A DNA stretch of 46,644 nucleotides from a virus: the IMG/VR virus record IMGVR_UViG_3300044639_000272, positions 1 through 46,644 of that record, one strand, 5' to 3'. Both the position numbers and the translations under genes were made by a program. Below the pieces are notes generated by a model, which did no database searches, had not been told where the DNA came from, and was given only the letters and a program-made list of their open reading frames with translations. How positions within the stretch are numbered: the first letter of the stretch is position 1; the number at the start of each line of letters is the position of its first letter. Below, piece after piece: positions 15,082-24,300 of the stretch.

Positions 15082-15611
15082 TCTTCTTCCTTTTTACCTT
15101 TTTTTGGTGTATCAAACGGCCACTTAGCAGTTTCTACAGTAGACGCAAGTTCGGGTCCAAATGGCCACTGTGTGGGTTTTTCTAGCATTGCTCTTGCCTC
15201 AGCATCATTAGAACTTTCAACAACTTCATCGGTGTCTACATTCGTAATGATTAAATCGCAATCAATGATCATTTCACATTCATCTTGACTCCAACCATGT
15301 TCTTCTAAGTCAAGCCAACTGTTACCTTCTTCAAAGAATTCTTCTAGCCATGCTTGTGTTTCTTCATCACACTCATCCATGTCGTGTTCTTCCCAACACC
15401 CGTCGTTGGTTTCAACAAGTTCAGCCTCGTATCCGCAATTGTAGATATCTACTCCGGATTCAATGGCCGGTGGATTGTCATCGTCTGTATAAACAGTAAA
15501 TTCTCCCCAGCGCCAGCCAGTTTCGATCATTACTTTGTTATCATCTTTCGTAAAGTAATTACGTTCAATGATTGATTTTTTCCATTCAGGTTTAACACTC
15601 CACGTTGCCAT
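15078..15611 (-). CDS. Unknown very acidic 177-residue protein
   Basis: It begins MATWSVKPEWKKSIIERNYF. ATG 15611 is chosen over the alternative start 48 bases upstream because GGAG lies 8 nt before it. The protein is strongly acidic and rich in Trp and Glu/Asp (for example CWEEHDMDECDEETQAWLEE), then ends with a basic KKGKKEEE tail. Such highly acidic phage proteins may mimic DNA or bind basic host proteins, but no motif supports a specific role. It lies one base downstream of the co-chaperonin gene and overlaps the 91-residue gene. Confidence 0.75.
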   Translation of the reverse strand: MATWSVKPEWKKSIIERNYFTKDDNKVMIETGWRWGEFTVYTDDDNPPAIESGVDIYNCGYEAELVETNDGCWEEHDMDECDEETQAWLEEFFEEGNSWLDLEEHGWSQDECEMIIDCDLIITNVDTDEVVESSNDAEARAMLEKPTQWPFGPELASTVETAKWPFDTPKKGKKEEE

Positions 15612-15612
15612 T

Positions 15613-15981
15613 TTAATCTCCTTTGTCTGAAATGTATTCGTCTTGCATAGGTTCGTCACTAACTAGCAGTATATCATTAGAATCAACTCTACGCAACGTC
15701 TTTTTACCCTCTTCATCTTCAATATCGATTCCTCTGGTCCATCTACCGTGAGCAATACAAATATATTGACCAATTTTCAAATCACCGTCATACTCAGGTC
15801 CAAACTTATAAATCTGTGCCCAACGAGGACGAATGCCCGTACCCTTCATATCATCATTCAACAAAATAATACCACTTGTAGTAATACGTTGGTCAAAATG
15901 CATATCAGTTACAACAATATAATCCTTAATAGGCTTAAATTGTTCTTTATTAAATTTATGTGCTTCAAATGCTAATTTCAC
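15613..15981 (-). CDS. 31: GroES-like co-chaperonin, gp31-like
   Basis: At 122 residues it is between GroES (97) and the slightly longer T4 gp31 (111). The core starts FKPIKDYIVVTD and includes a flexible segment QRITTSGIILLNDD (residues 31-44), whose GIIL fits the hydrophobic tripeptide of the GroES/gp31 mobile loop that docks on GroEL. The strand pattern YKFGPEYDGDLKIGQYICI and VDSNDILLVSDE at the end match the GroES barrel. The expected role is to replace host GroES on GroEL so that the larger phage capsid protein folds. The start is GTG: GTGA overlaps the stop of the upstream gene and GAGG lies upstream. Confidence 0.8.
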   Translation of the reverse strand: MKLAFEAHKFNKEQFKPIKDYIVVTDMHFDQRITTSGIILLNDDMKGTGIRPRWAQIYKFGPEYDGDLKIGQYICIAHGRWTRGIDIEDEEGKKTLRRVDSNDILLVSDEPMQDEYISDKGD

Positions 15982-16280
15982 TTTTTAATATCCTCATCGT
16001 TATCAAATAATTCTTTCTCTTCCGAAGTCAAATCTTCTATGACACTGGGCTTTGGAATATTTACTGGCTTGTTAACAGCATTTGGTTGTCGTTGACCAAC
16101 TGCTTTTTGATAGTTGTTTTTAACTCGTTTCGTACTATCTTTAATAACTTGGTTATTACTATCAACAATGTCACCACGGGCATTTACATTCATGTTTCCC
16201 ACTGCCCTGACTTTTTCATTTTTTGAGGCTAAACGGCTCATATCAACCATTTTGCCCTGTGCTGTTCTATATGCTGGCAT
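15978..16280 (-). CDS. Unknown basic 100-residue protein
   Basis: It begins MPAYRTAQGKMVDMSRLASK and continues through VRAVGNMNVNARGDIVDS, a pattern that looks well ordered, then a basic, probably disordered middle (STKRVKNNYQKAVGQRQ) and an acidic C-terminus (EEKELFDNDEDIKK). No enzyme motif is seen. GGAG precedes ATG. Its stop overlaps the GTG start of the co-chaperonin gene, implying coupled translation, so a link with folding or assembly of a virion protein is possible. Confidence 0.75.
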   Translation of the reverse strand: MPAYRTAQGKMVDMSRLASKNEKVRAVGNMNVNARGDIVDSNNQVIKDSTKRVKNNYQKAVGQRQPNAVNKPVNIPKPSVIEDLTSEEKELFDNDEDIKK

Positions 16281-16289
16281 AATTTTCTC

Positions 16290-16811
16290 CTATTTTAAAA
16301 ATTCATCTATAGATAAATCATAATATATGCTATTTATTCTATGGATCCCTATCAGATATAGAACATAACTGCTCACACTACTACCCCTACCCACTCCCCA
16401 AACAATATTATGTTCACGCATCATATCCACTAGATACTTACAATAACGCAATAATGGGAACATATCACGTTCTAAGAATAGAATTAATTCACTTCCAGTT
16501 CGTTGTAGTTCGTCATCCGTTTTACACTTATCTAAAACATATTTGGCTATGTCTAACTCATTGTATTCTTTTGGCATGTACCAATTCTGTTGATTCATTA
16601 TATCAAAATCTTCAACGTTCATATCTAATTCAGAATATGATATCATATTGGGAAATACAGAGTCCATTGGAGTTATTAACTCTAATTCAGGATTATTATG
16701 TATCGGTGATTCTACTATTGCATTTTTAACAGTCACTGTGGGGTCGCTAAGGAATATATGACATAGGTCATTTTCGTTTAGAATTTGTCTACTGTACTTG
16801 TCAATTCGCAT
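16290..16811 (-). CDS. DNA polymerase III alpha-like fragment without catalytic aspartates
   Basis: The last 45 residues read WGVGRGSSVSSYVLYLIGI (about residues 136-154) followed by HRINSIYYDLSIDEFLK. This is the same order as in bacterial DnaE, where a GPGRGSGAGSLVAY motif and a DPL-x-LLFERFL stretch come just before the catalytic PDFDxDF. The protein stops exactly there, at 173 residues, so the aspartates are absent. The helix before the motif (FPLLRYCKYLVDMMREHNI) also matches the DnaE layout. It cannot be an active polymerase on its own; a nucleotide- or DNA-binding role is possible. ATG 16811 is preferred to TTG 16817. There is no Shine-Dalgarno site, and a sigma-70-like promoter ends 5 nt before ATG. 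Confidence 0.65.
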   Translation of the reverse strand: MRIDKYSRQILNENDLCHIFLSDPTVTVKNAIVESPIHNNPELELITPMDSVFPNMISYSELDMNVEDFDIMNQQNWYMPKEYNELDIAKYVLDKCKTDDELQRTGSELILFLERDMFPLLRYCKYLVDMMREHNIVWGVGRGSSVSSYVLYLIGIHRINSIYYDLSIDEFLK

Positions 16812-16816
16812 ACACA

Positions 16817-16845
16817 ACTATAACACATTTGTGTGTATGATGCAA
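16817..16845 (-). promoter_or_regulatory. Sigma-70-like promoter TTGCAT-17-TATAGT
   Basis: The -35 is at 16840-16845 and the -10 at 16817-16822, with a 17-bp spacer, in the short gap before the Pol III alpha-like gene. The -10 ends 5 nt before ATG 16811, so the RNA would be leaderless or nearly so. The -35 is a 3 of 6 match. Confidence 0.4.
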
Positions 16846-16848
16846 CCT

Positions 16849-17451
16849 CTATTTGTCCACTTTTTCAAATGAGGCGTACAATATTTCGGAAGCGTCAGAA
16901 GTAACTTTCTTATCTTTCCAATTCAATGAGAGTTCATCCCAATTATTAACACTTTTGGTTAGTTTGACTATTTTCTTTTTGGATTTGATCATCTTATTGA
17001 TTATCTTCAAATTATTTTCACGCCACCAGCCCTTGTTACTAAATGGACCTGTATTTTCTTCAATGCTATGTAAGCAACTTACACCATCACTCATCTTGCT
17101 TGTAATTTGGATATCATGTATTAACAATCTGCCCTCAGCAATAGCGTTTAATTTAACCAATAACATAATGCCAATGATTTGATCATATGGCTCTTCCGGG
17201 ATAACACAAATTTTTAAACCTGCATCATTCAATTGCTCTATTATATCAGTATTTACATCATGCACAAATACAGCATTTTCTAATACTACATGAATGAAAT
17301 ACTTAATTCTATCTAATGCTATATTTTGTTCTTGGATAGAGTCTGACTCTACAGTGCAATTGATATCAATATCATAAATGTTCATGTAGAATTCGTTTTC
17401 ATAATACATACCAGATACGAACTGGAAATCTTTTTGAATTCTAGCGGTCAT
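16849..17451 (-). CDS. Unknown 200-residue protein
   Basis: It has an ordered alpha/beta look over residues 15-135 (YMNIYDIDINCTV, EQNIALDRIKYFIHVVLENA, GLKICVIPEEPYDQIIGIML, GRLLIHDIQITS). A basic Lys-rich part follows (MIKSKKKIVKLTK). No catalytic motif is recognised. The start overlaps the stop of the 78-residue gene by ATGA, and there is no separate Shine-Dalgarno site, so translation is likely coupled. The gene ends 4 bases before the -35 box of the next promoter. Confidence 0.75.
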   Translation of the reverse strand: MTARIQKDFQFVSGMYYENEFYMNIYDIDINCTVESDSIQEQNIALDRIKYFIHVVLENAVFVHDVNTDIIEQLNDAGLKICVIPEEPYDQIIGIMLLVKLNAIAEGRLLIHDIQITSKMSDGVSCLHSIEENTGPFSNKGWWRENNLKIINKMIKSKKKIVKLTKSVNNWDELSLNWKDKKVTSDASEILYASFEKVDK

Positions 17452-17684
17452 TTATTGTCTTTGCTAATATTAATTTTGTTTCCTAAATTTTGCTTCTTGT
17501 ATACTTCATCTATGCGTTTACTATATTCTACTTTATAGCTTTCTAAAATCATAAGCATTTGATGAATCATAGGACCGTTTTGAGACCTATATACAAAATT
17601 TAGTTTCTGTGTTAGATCCTGAATAGTATTTTGCAATTCTTCAATTGTTTTACCACTTAGATCATTAATGAAAGGATGTTGCAT
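17448..17684 (-). CDS. Unknown 78-residue helical protein
   Basis: The sequence is almost entirely helix-forming: TIEELQNTIQDLTQKLNFVY and MIHQMLMILESYKVEYSKRI, with a heptad-like pattern of hydrophobic residues, suggesting a two-helix hairpin or coiled-coil dimer. A polar Lys/Asn tail follows. No function is recognised. The ATG lies in the right arm of a 22-bp palindrome that contains a perfect TATAAATA late element 5 nt upstream, and there is no Shine-Dalgarno site. Confidence 0.8.
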   Translation of the reverse strand: MQHPFINDLSGKTIEELQNTIQDLTQKLNFVYRSQNGPMIHQMLMILESYKVEYSKRIDEVYKKQNLGNKINISKDNK

Positions 17685-17704
17685 TCATATATTTATATAT
17701 GAAT
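17683..17704 (-). promoter_or_regulatory. Perfect late promoter TATAAATA inside a 22-bp palindrome
   Basis: ATTCATATAT and ATATATGAAT are perfect inverted arms around TT. The late element occupies 17690-17697 on the minus strand and ends 5 nt before the ATG at 17684, which would make the ATG the first codon of the transcript. Confidence 0.6.
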
Positions 17705-17717
17705 ATGTGAATGGAAA

Positions 17718-18518
17718 TTAAACTGCGCTTAACGCTACTTTGCCCCAAATAGAAGAAGAACCGTTATATGTGCCTACACAAACATATAGATATGAGCCGT
17801 CTGTGCAAATCTGTCCGGGCCCGTCTCCAGGTAATCCCAAATTAGTAGGTGCTCTAACTGGGATTTGACTTCCCTTTTGATTCCTATTTGTAGGTGAAAC
17901 ATCCAGTGTTGCTCCACAATCTAATGTAGAGAAATTATATGTTAATTTATTCACACCATTGGGAACTGTAACTACATTAGTATAAGTGGTACTAGGAGTA
18001 ACTGTGCCATTTGAATAATAGTTTTCTAACAGTCTAGCACTAGGCAATAATCCAGCACTGACATTTCCTCCTACATTTACGGTTGAACTAGGGAAGGTGA
18101 TGAACGCACTACTATTAGATATGGATAGCATCAATTGTACATTACTTTGTGTACCAGAGGGTGCCCACCCACCAAATGAAATTGCTGTATTTTGAGTAAT
18201 AGTTCCGTATTGGACATCCCCTTTACTTACATCTATAGTAACAGTACTAGGTAAGTTACTTCCTAAGTTATAAGTTTTAGCACGAAAACCTTGAATGGCA
18301 GCATTGCTTATCAATGTATTTGCCATGTCATTATTCAATGTCGAATTAGTAAGGGCAGATTTTACAATTGCTTTGGATTGCAGATCAGTTAACTCAGTGC
18401 CAGCAGTATCTAAATTAGTTTTAATGCTGGTAAAATTATCCCTAAAACCTTGTGTGGTGTTGTTGACACCAGGTACTGGATATGTGGTGTCAATTGAATT
18501 AGTGTTTATGTTGCTCAT
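17718..18518 (-). CDS. Fibre- or baseplate-associated virion protein
   Basis: The protein has 266 residues. The N-terminus NTTQGFRDNFTSIKTNLDTA resembles the start of the large fibre at 21348-25781 (IRSAFQKIQNNFSDLYN), which suggests a shared attachment helix. The rest is beta-rich and Ser/Thr/Asn-rich, with no enzyme motif, and ends with a segment (PGQICTDGSYLYVCVGTYN) typical of phage structural proteins that report a small terminal domain. It follows the Ig-like repeat gene by 23 bases and has its own late element and GGAA site. The exact place in the virion is unknown. Confidence 0.65.
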   Translation of the reverse strand: MSNINTNSIDTTYPVPGVNNTTQGFRDNFTSIKTNLDTAGTELTDLQSKAIVKSALTNSTLNNDMANTLISNAAIQGFRAKTYNLGSNLPSTVTIDVSKGDVQYGTITQNTAISFGGWAPSGTQSNVQLMLSISNSSAFITFPSSTVNVGGNVSAGLLPSARLLENYYSNGTVTPSTTYTNVVTVPNGVNKLTYNFSTLDCGATLDVSPTNRNQKGSQIPVRAPTNLGLPGDGPGQICTDGSYLYVCVGTYNGSSSIWGKVALSAV

Positions 18519-18535
18519 TTTGTTATTCCGTTATG

Positions 18536-18543
18536 TATTTATT
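18536..18543 (-). promoter_or_regulatory. Late promoter element AATAAATA
   Basis: It overlaps the stop of the Ig-like repeat gene and leaves a predicted 12-nt leader with GGAA before ATG 18518. Confidence 0.55.
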
Positions 18544-20710
18544 ACTCTAAAGTGTCGGGTAAAATAGTTTTTCTAGGGAATAGAACAGGAATATCATATA
18601 CATTCATTGGGTCAGGGGTAGGATAACCTCCTGGAAATTCATTCCAATTTGCCTTAACTAATTTAACGTTATAGTTAAAAGATGCACTTTTGTCTATGGT
18701 AAATCTATCTACAGAAAAATCAATTTCATTTAGTCTATGAGTCCAATAATTATCTATTACAAATTTGATCATGTTACTCTTACCCGGCAATGTGTATGCT
18801 ATTACCCATGCTTGCACAAACCCCAATGTATTACCATCTTCTTGTTGTGAAGTCATCCATCTAGGTAGTAAATCCTGATCATCAGTATATTCTAAGTGAT
18901 TAGTTAATTCAACTCGCATATTTGTTAAACTAGCTGGGTATAAATCTCTAATATAGCCTGGACTATAACTAGTATAAATGCTTTCATCACTAGTGAATCT
19001 ATCGTCATTAGAAACATAATATGGGCCTCGATCCATACTTATTTTTCTAGGCCACTGTATTTTAATAGGGATACTTACCCCTTTTGGATTTACTAAATCA
19101 TCAATAATAGATGAATAAACTACTTCGTATATAATTTCATTATTACTATCTCTTGCAACCGCAGTTTTAATTTCACCTAATACCAGTTTTCTATCATAAT
19201 GATTTTTTTGCATAGCATTAATATAATGTGATAAGTCAGTAGAATCTACACCATATATATGTATATATTTTACTTCTGACGCTTTACCAAAATACACATC
19301 ATCTGGTCTATATAAGAAGTTAGTAGGTATTAGTTGTTCATTGGTTAACAATGAATTTATAATTTGTCGCCCAGCTAAATTAGGAGTAGCTTTCAAGTAT
19401 ATATTATCAGTTGGATTAGTAAATTTTTGATATACAGTTAATGTAAATTCTCTAGTTGCTTGTACAACAGGAAATTGAGGGTTATATGCCTGAACTGTAA
19501 ATGTATATGTAGTTGAATCACCTTGAGCTAATAGCGCACCAGTTGGTTGATACGGTACTCTACCTGTTATTTGACCATTTTCCAATAAGGTTAGGTTGGG
19601 CGGTAAACTGCCTGCTCTGATTATATAACTTATATTTCTAACAGAGGTAGCTTCTAAATATAGTTCACTTACTGAACCGTTATTTAAAATACCCAAATCA
19701 GATGAAGTAGTCCATACGATATCTTGTTCAATCTGATTGGTTACTATCATTGTATAAGTTTCAAAACTACTTCGTATACCAGGTATATCTTTTTTACACA
19801 CTGCTATATCAAACGTATATTTGCTTATCGCATTATCTGGCATAATAGGTATACCAGTTATCCAACCAGTATTAAGATCACCTGTAAGGCCTGGTGGTAA
19901 AACACCATATAAGTATGTTAATGTATTTTTATCAAAATCATGACCTAGTATCTTAAATGAAAAATATTCATTTGCTCTTGCAGTGGGTATTTTATTATCC
20001 TCAGGTAAATAATATGCGTAATACGGATCATTAATATCTAACGGTAATTCTAATGGAGTATTATTCAATATCACCGGTACTCTAGTATTTGGTGGCTTAT
20101 TGATATTTTGGTTTCTAACTACAATACTAAATGATTTACTATCATTACCTATTTCACTAATCAATTGAACATAAAAATTATAAGTTTCTGTAGTTGGGAA
20201 GCCCAACGATGTTAACGGCGGGGTAGGATAACCTTGAATTAATCCTGTATTGCTCATGTATAGGCCTGGTGGTAGGTCACCGGATGATAATACTATCCCG
20301 TATTCATTAGTTGCAACAGGATTATATACTTGTAATTGATAATTTACATATGTACTATCAAGTATGTTTAGTAGTTGACCATTAGGTGTAGTAATGTGTA
20401 CACCTTGCAAACCGTATACTCTAACAGAAAACGTTCTATCACGGATGTTATTAAAGTTATCAGTAACTCTTACTGTAAATGTGTAAGTTGTTTCTGCAAT
20501 AACATCTACTGGTTTACCAGTAATATATCCAGTATCATTGAGTGATATTGGATTTGCTGATATACCAGGTGGCAATGTACCATTAAGAAGTGTGTATGTT
20601 ACCGATATACTAGGAGATATTGGCTGTGCTACTAATTGAATCCCCAAATCAAAACCTGCAGGGAATACACCTAAATCTCCGGCAGGGGTGATCCATACTG
20701 GTTGTGCCAT
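18542..20710 (-). CDS. Ig-like (He_PIG type) repeat virion protein
   Basis: The protein has 722 residues. At least four repeats of about 90 residues in the first 430 residues share the pattern LPPG(L/I)-x(8-12)-G-x-I-x-G-x-P followed by YTFTV-x(4)-D, for example GTLPPGISANPISLNDTGYI, GDLPPGLYMSNTGLIQGYP, GVLPPGLTGDLNTGWITGIP and GSLPPNLTLLENGQITGRVP. These match the putative Ig domain family used in surface adhesins and phage structural proteins. The last 290 residues are different and unrecognised. Such proteins usually decorate tail or capsid and may bind carbohydrates. It starts one base after the endolysin stop and probably shares its transcript. Confidence 0.8.
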   Translation of the reverse strand: MAQPVWITPAGDLGVFPAGFDLGIQLVAQPISPSISVTYTLLNGTLPPGISANPISLNDTGYITGKPVDVIAETTYTFTVRVTDNFNNIRDRTFSVRVYGLQGVHITTPNGQLLNILDSTYVNYQLQVYNPVATNEYGIVLSSGDLPPGLYMSNTGLIQGYPTPPLTSLGFPTTETYNFYVQLISEIGNDSKSFSIVVRNQNINKPPNTRVPVILNNTPLELPLDINDPYYAYYLPEDNKIPTARANEYFSFKILGHDFDKNTLTYLYGVLPPGLTGDLNTGWITGIPIMPDNAISKYTFDIAVCKKDIPGIRSSFETYTMIVTNQIEQDIVWTTSSDLGILNNGSVSELYLEATSVRNISYIIRAGSLPPNLTLLENGQITGRVPYQPTGALLAQGDSTTYTFTVQAYNPQFPVVQATREFTLTVYQKFTNPTDNIYLKATPNLAGRQIINSLLTNEQLIPTNFLYRPDDVYFGKASEVKYIHIYGVDSTDLSHYINAMQKNHYDRKLVLGEIKTAVARDSNNEIIYEVVYSSIIDDLVNPKGVSIPIKIQWPRKISMDRGPYYVSNDDRFTSDESIYTSYSPGYIRDLYPASLTNMRVELTNHLEYTDDQDLLPRWMTSQQEDGNTLGFVQAWVIAYTLPGKSNMIKFVIDNYWTHRLNEIDFSVDRFTIDKSASFNYNVKLVKANWNEFPGGYPTPDPMNVYDIPVLFPRKTILPDTLE

Positions 20711-20711
20711 A

Positions 20712-21338
20712 TTATCCGTGATGTTCTAATAAATCTAATGCTAAATGATAGTGGTGTTTCCTATCTTCTAGACCAATTGTGCCACCATTGATGCGCTTAG
20801 TTAATGTAACAAAATCATCTTTATCGCAGTATTGATTTAAATTGTTATTATCCCAGAACCATCCTGCACTACTTACTGCTCCGGCAGGTGTTTCTAAGTA
20901 TGCAACAGTTTCTTCAATACTAATACCCAAATCTTCTGCAAACTTTGTATAGTTAGCACGACCAGTCAATTGAATTAATCCGCGGCCGCAGAATCTATAT
21001 CCATCGCCACTAGCTTCGTCACCGTTAGCCATACGATTAGCATAAACTCGGTTAGCAATCTTTTCAGGTTTGCGTTCATACGGCTTAGCAGTTGCTTCAT
21101 CTGGAAAGTACTTTTTAAACGTACCAACCAGGCCCTTAGCACTGTAGTTTAGATTTTCTTTAACAAAATTGAATCCACCTGATTCATGTGCAGTTTGTGC
21201 TACGAATGCAGCCGCACGATGCATATTTACATACATATCATAATATTCTGCAACCTCATGCAAAGGCTCAGCGTATAATTGTAATACGTTAACTTTTGTT
21301 TTTGGGCATAATTTTTGTAATAATTCTAATGTTATCAT
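20712..21338 (-). CDS. GH19-family endolysin (chitinase-like muramidase)
   Basis: The protein has 208 residues. The GH19 layout is clear: QTAHESGGF with the catalytic Glu at residue 52, then NLNYSAKGL, then ANRMANGDEASGDGYRF and GRGLIQLTGRANYTKFA. It would cleave peptidoglycan. There is no signal peptide or membrane anchor, so it either needs a holin or is carried on the virion. AAGGAAAT precedes ATG. It sits between a 1477-residue fibre gene (9 bases upstream) and the Ig-repeat gene (1 base downstream), not beside the putative holin at 10174-10788. Confidence 0.93.
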   Translation of the reverse strand: MITLELLQKLCPKTKVNVLQLYAEPLHEVAEYYDMYVNMHRAAAFVAQTAHESGGFNFVKENLNYSAKGLVGTFKKYFPDEATAKPYERKPEKIANRVYANRMANGDEASGDGYRFCGRGLIQLTGRANYTKFAEDLGISIEETVAYLETPAGAVSSAGWFWDNNNLNQYCDKDDFVTLTKRINGGTIGLEDRKHHYHLALDLLEHHG

Positions 21339-21347
21339 TTTATTTCC

Positions 21348-24300
21348 TTATCCATAAACTCCAACCATTGTATACCATTGTGTGGTAGTGGCTGCTACTA
21401 TCATTAATCTTGCTCCTGCCCCTAATGGGAAAGATATATTGGTTCCTAAACCATCAATCTGTGATCCGTTTGCCGGAAACACTTTAAGAGTAGATGCTGT
21501 TGTATTAATAATAATAACTTGTTGACCAACTGTAGCTCCTGGCAATCTTACAGAATCATTAACTCCAGGATTAACACTACTTACCACATTAATTGATTTA
21601 GTTAATGCAGTTGCTCCGGAAAGTGTAGTTCCTGAAGCTGAAATACCTGCCTGCACACTAACTAATACTTTGCTAAAGGTAGCATCTTGATCTGTTGCAG
21701 TTAATGCTCCGACTAGTGTTAATCCACTCAATGATCCTACACTCGTAATATTTGATTGTGCGGCACCTGTTACTGTTGTTGAAATTAGTGAATTGGCTAC
21801 TTGACCAACAATACTACCTGCTTGTAAGTTGGTTATACTAGCACCATTTCCACTAAACAATGTTGCAGTAAATGTGTTGCCACTAACATTACCTGTACTA
21901 CCTGCACTGATATCACCTGTAGTATTAATTGAACCTATGTTTGCAACACCTTGCAATATCATTTGTGTGCCGGACGTTCTTGCAAAACCACCTTGCGTTA
22001 CTACACCATTGGTGCTATTGTTATATGCAACGTGCGTAGTATTTGAACTAGCAACTGTTACTGTTCCATTAAACCCAGCTGGTGCTAAACCACTAACAAT
22101 AATAGTTGTTCCAGTTGGGAACGGTGGAATAGCTTGTGTCGCAGAGAAGGCTAAAGTTGCAACTGTTCCATTACCGCTAGAACCTGATGCTTGAATCTGT
22201 ACATTATAACCAATATTGACAGCACCTGCTGTTGTTATACCTGCATTAGCTGTAACTCTATCCATTGATGCGTTGCCACTAACTGCTAGATAACCACGTG
22301 ATATTAAATTACCACCGGAACTATCACCAGTAACATTGGCAGAAGTAAGATTTGCATTACCTATGTTAGCATTAGCACCATTTAAGTTTAAGAAACCACT
22401 GCTACTCATTGTAATAAAGTTAGCAGTAGCCACATTTGATTGAAAACTTGCAGCCTCAAGATTTATTATACTAGCATTACCTCTAATATTTAAAGATGTT
22501 CCGCCAGTACGTATACGACCTAATGTGCCAGAGGCACTTGAAGTAGTATCATTGTATTTTACAAATCCCACATTAGCTTCTGTTACTACGAATTCTCCAT
22601 TATACGCAGTTGTTGCTACACCACTGATAATTACATTGCTTCCTACTGGGAAAGGAGGGAAACTTTGTGCAGAATAATTTGCAGTTACAATTGACCCAGT
22701 ACCGGCGATTGCAGTAAGACTTAAATTTGCACCTACTGTCAATGATGAACCAATTGTAGCATTCTGGTTAATGGTTATTGTGCCACTAGCCGATATATTG
22801 CCACCTGCAGAAATATTTGTATTAGCAGTTAAATTGCCTGCTGTAGTAGTACCAGTAACACTTAGAGTACTTTGTATTTCCATACTCTGTGCATTTGCAA
22901 TACCATTAATCAACATTGCATTACTGTTTAATGTTCCAAAGTTAGCTGTTGCAGATTGGGCATTTAATGTTGCACCTAGTATTTCAAGACTAGACATTGT
23001 TGCATTACCCTGAACACGTAATCCTAAACCACCTGTTATTATTCTTGCTGATACTACACCACCTGTACCTGACGTACTACTAGTATATGTAACCGCAGTA
23101 AGATTTCCAGATACAGCAGTATATGTTCCATTATAACCGGTTGTAGTTGTCACACCTGATATTACTACCGTTGCGCCTGTTGGGAACGGTATAGTACTTT
23201 GAGAAGTAAATGTAACTGTTACTAGGTTTGTTGGTGCACCTGTGCCACTGATTGCCGATATTGCTAAATTTGCACCAACGTTTACGCTGGATGCAATACT
23301 TGCAGTATTTTGAATGACTAAAGAATTATTTGATACAATGTTTCCTATTGTAGCATTGCCTACTACTGTTAAGAATTGACCAATATTAGCATTTGCACTG
23401 GTCATATTTCCGATAACATTTAGTAATTGTGATTCCATTCTGGTAGCACCAGTTAGTTCACCATTCAATGCAATAGCAGTAGTTTCTACTGAATTCAAAT
23501 TAGCAACAGAGTTTACTCTTAATGTACCACCGGTTTCTAAATTACCAGCAGTAACTTTACCTGTAGCAGATATTAAACCAACTGATGTGATATTACCCAA
23601 TGAAGTATTACCGGCAGACAATGTACCGGCAGTAGACAATGCGGCTGCACTTAATATATTTGCTGTTACATTACCTGTAGTAGTATCACCTAATGTTGTA
23701 GTGCCAGCATTTAGTGCGCCGCTTGTAGATAACCCAAGCGCACTAAAGTAATTTGCTGTTACATTACCTGTAGTAGTATCACCTAATGTAGTGGTGCCTG
23801 CACTTAGAGTACCGGCAGTAGATAAATTGCCACCAGATAGAGTACCAGTTGCACTTAATATGTTTGCAGTTAATGTCCCTGAAACAAATGCATTTAACGT
23901 ATCAACGTTACCAGTTGTAGTAATATTTGCACCAGATACGTTTCCGGTTGCAGATATATAAGATCCTGCAGTAATAAATGTACTTGCAGCCATGCTAGCA
24001 CTTGTAGCTAATGTTGCGGCGGAAACAAATCCGCTAGTAGTTAAATTGCCTACGTTAGCATTACCATCAACTCGTAATACTCCACTGGCTACCAAATTAG
24101 CGCCCTCAACGTTACCTGATACGCTTACTATAGTGCCATCAACTCTAGTAGTAGTTATATTTCCTACACTTGCATTGCCGATTACTGTCAAGAATCCGTT
24201 TGTTACAATGTTTCCACCGCCTCGTACTCTACCTAGTGTTACAACTGTTGTAGTTATTGCACTAGTAACTGCCGCAGTAGATGTAGTACCTGTGAGAACT

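Noticed and set aside
23650-23790. CRISPR-like direct repeats
   Set aside because: The repeats are in frame within a fibre gene, only two close copies exist, and there are no regular spacers or cas genes.
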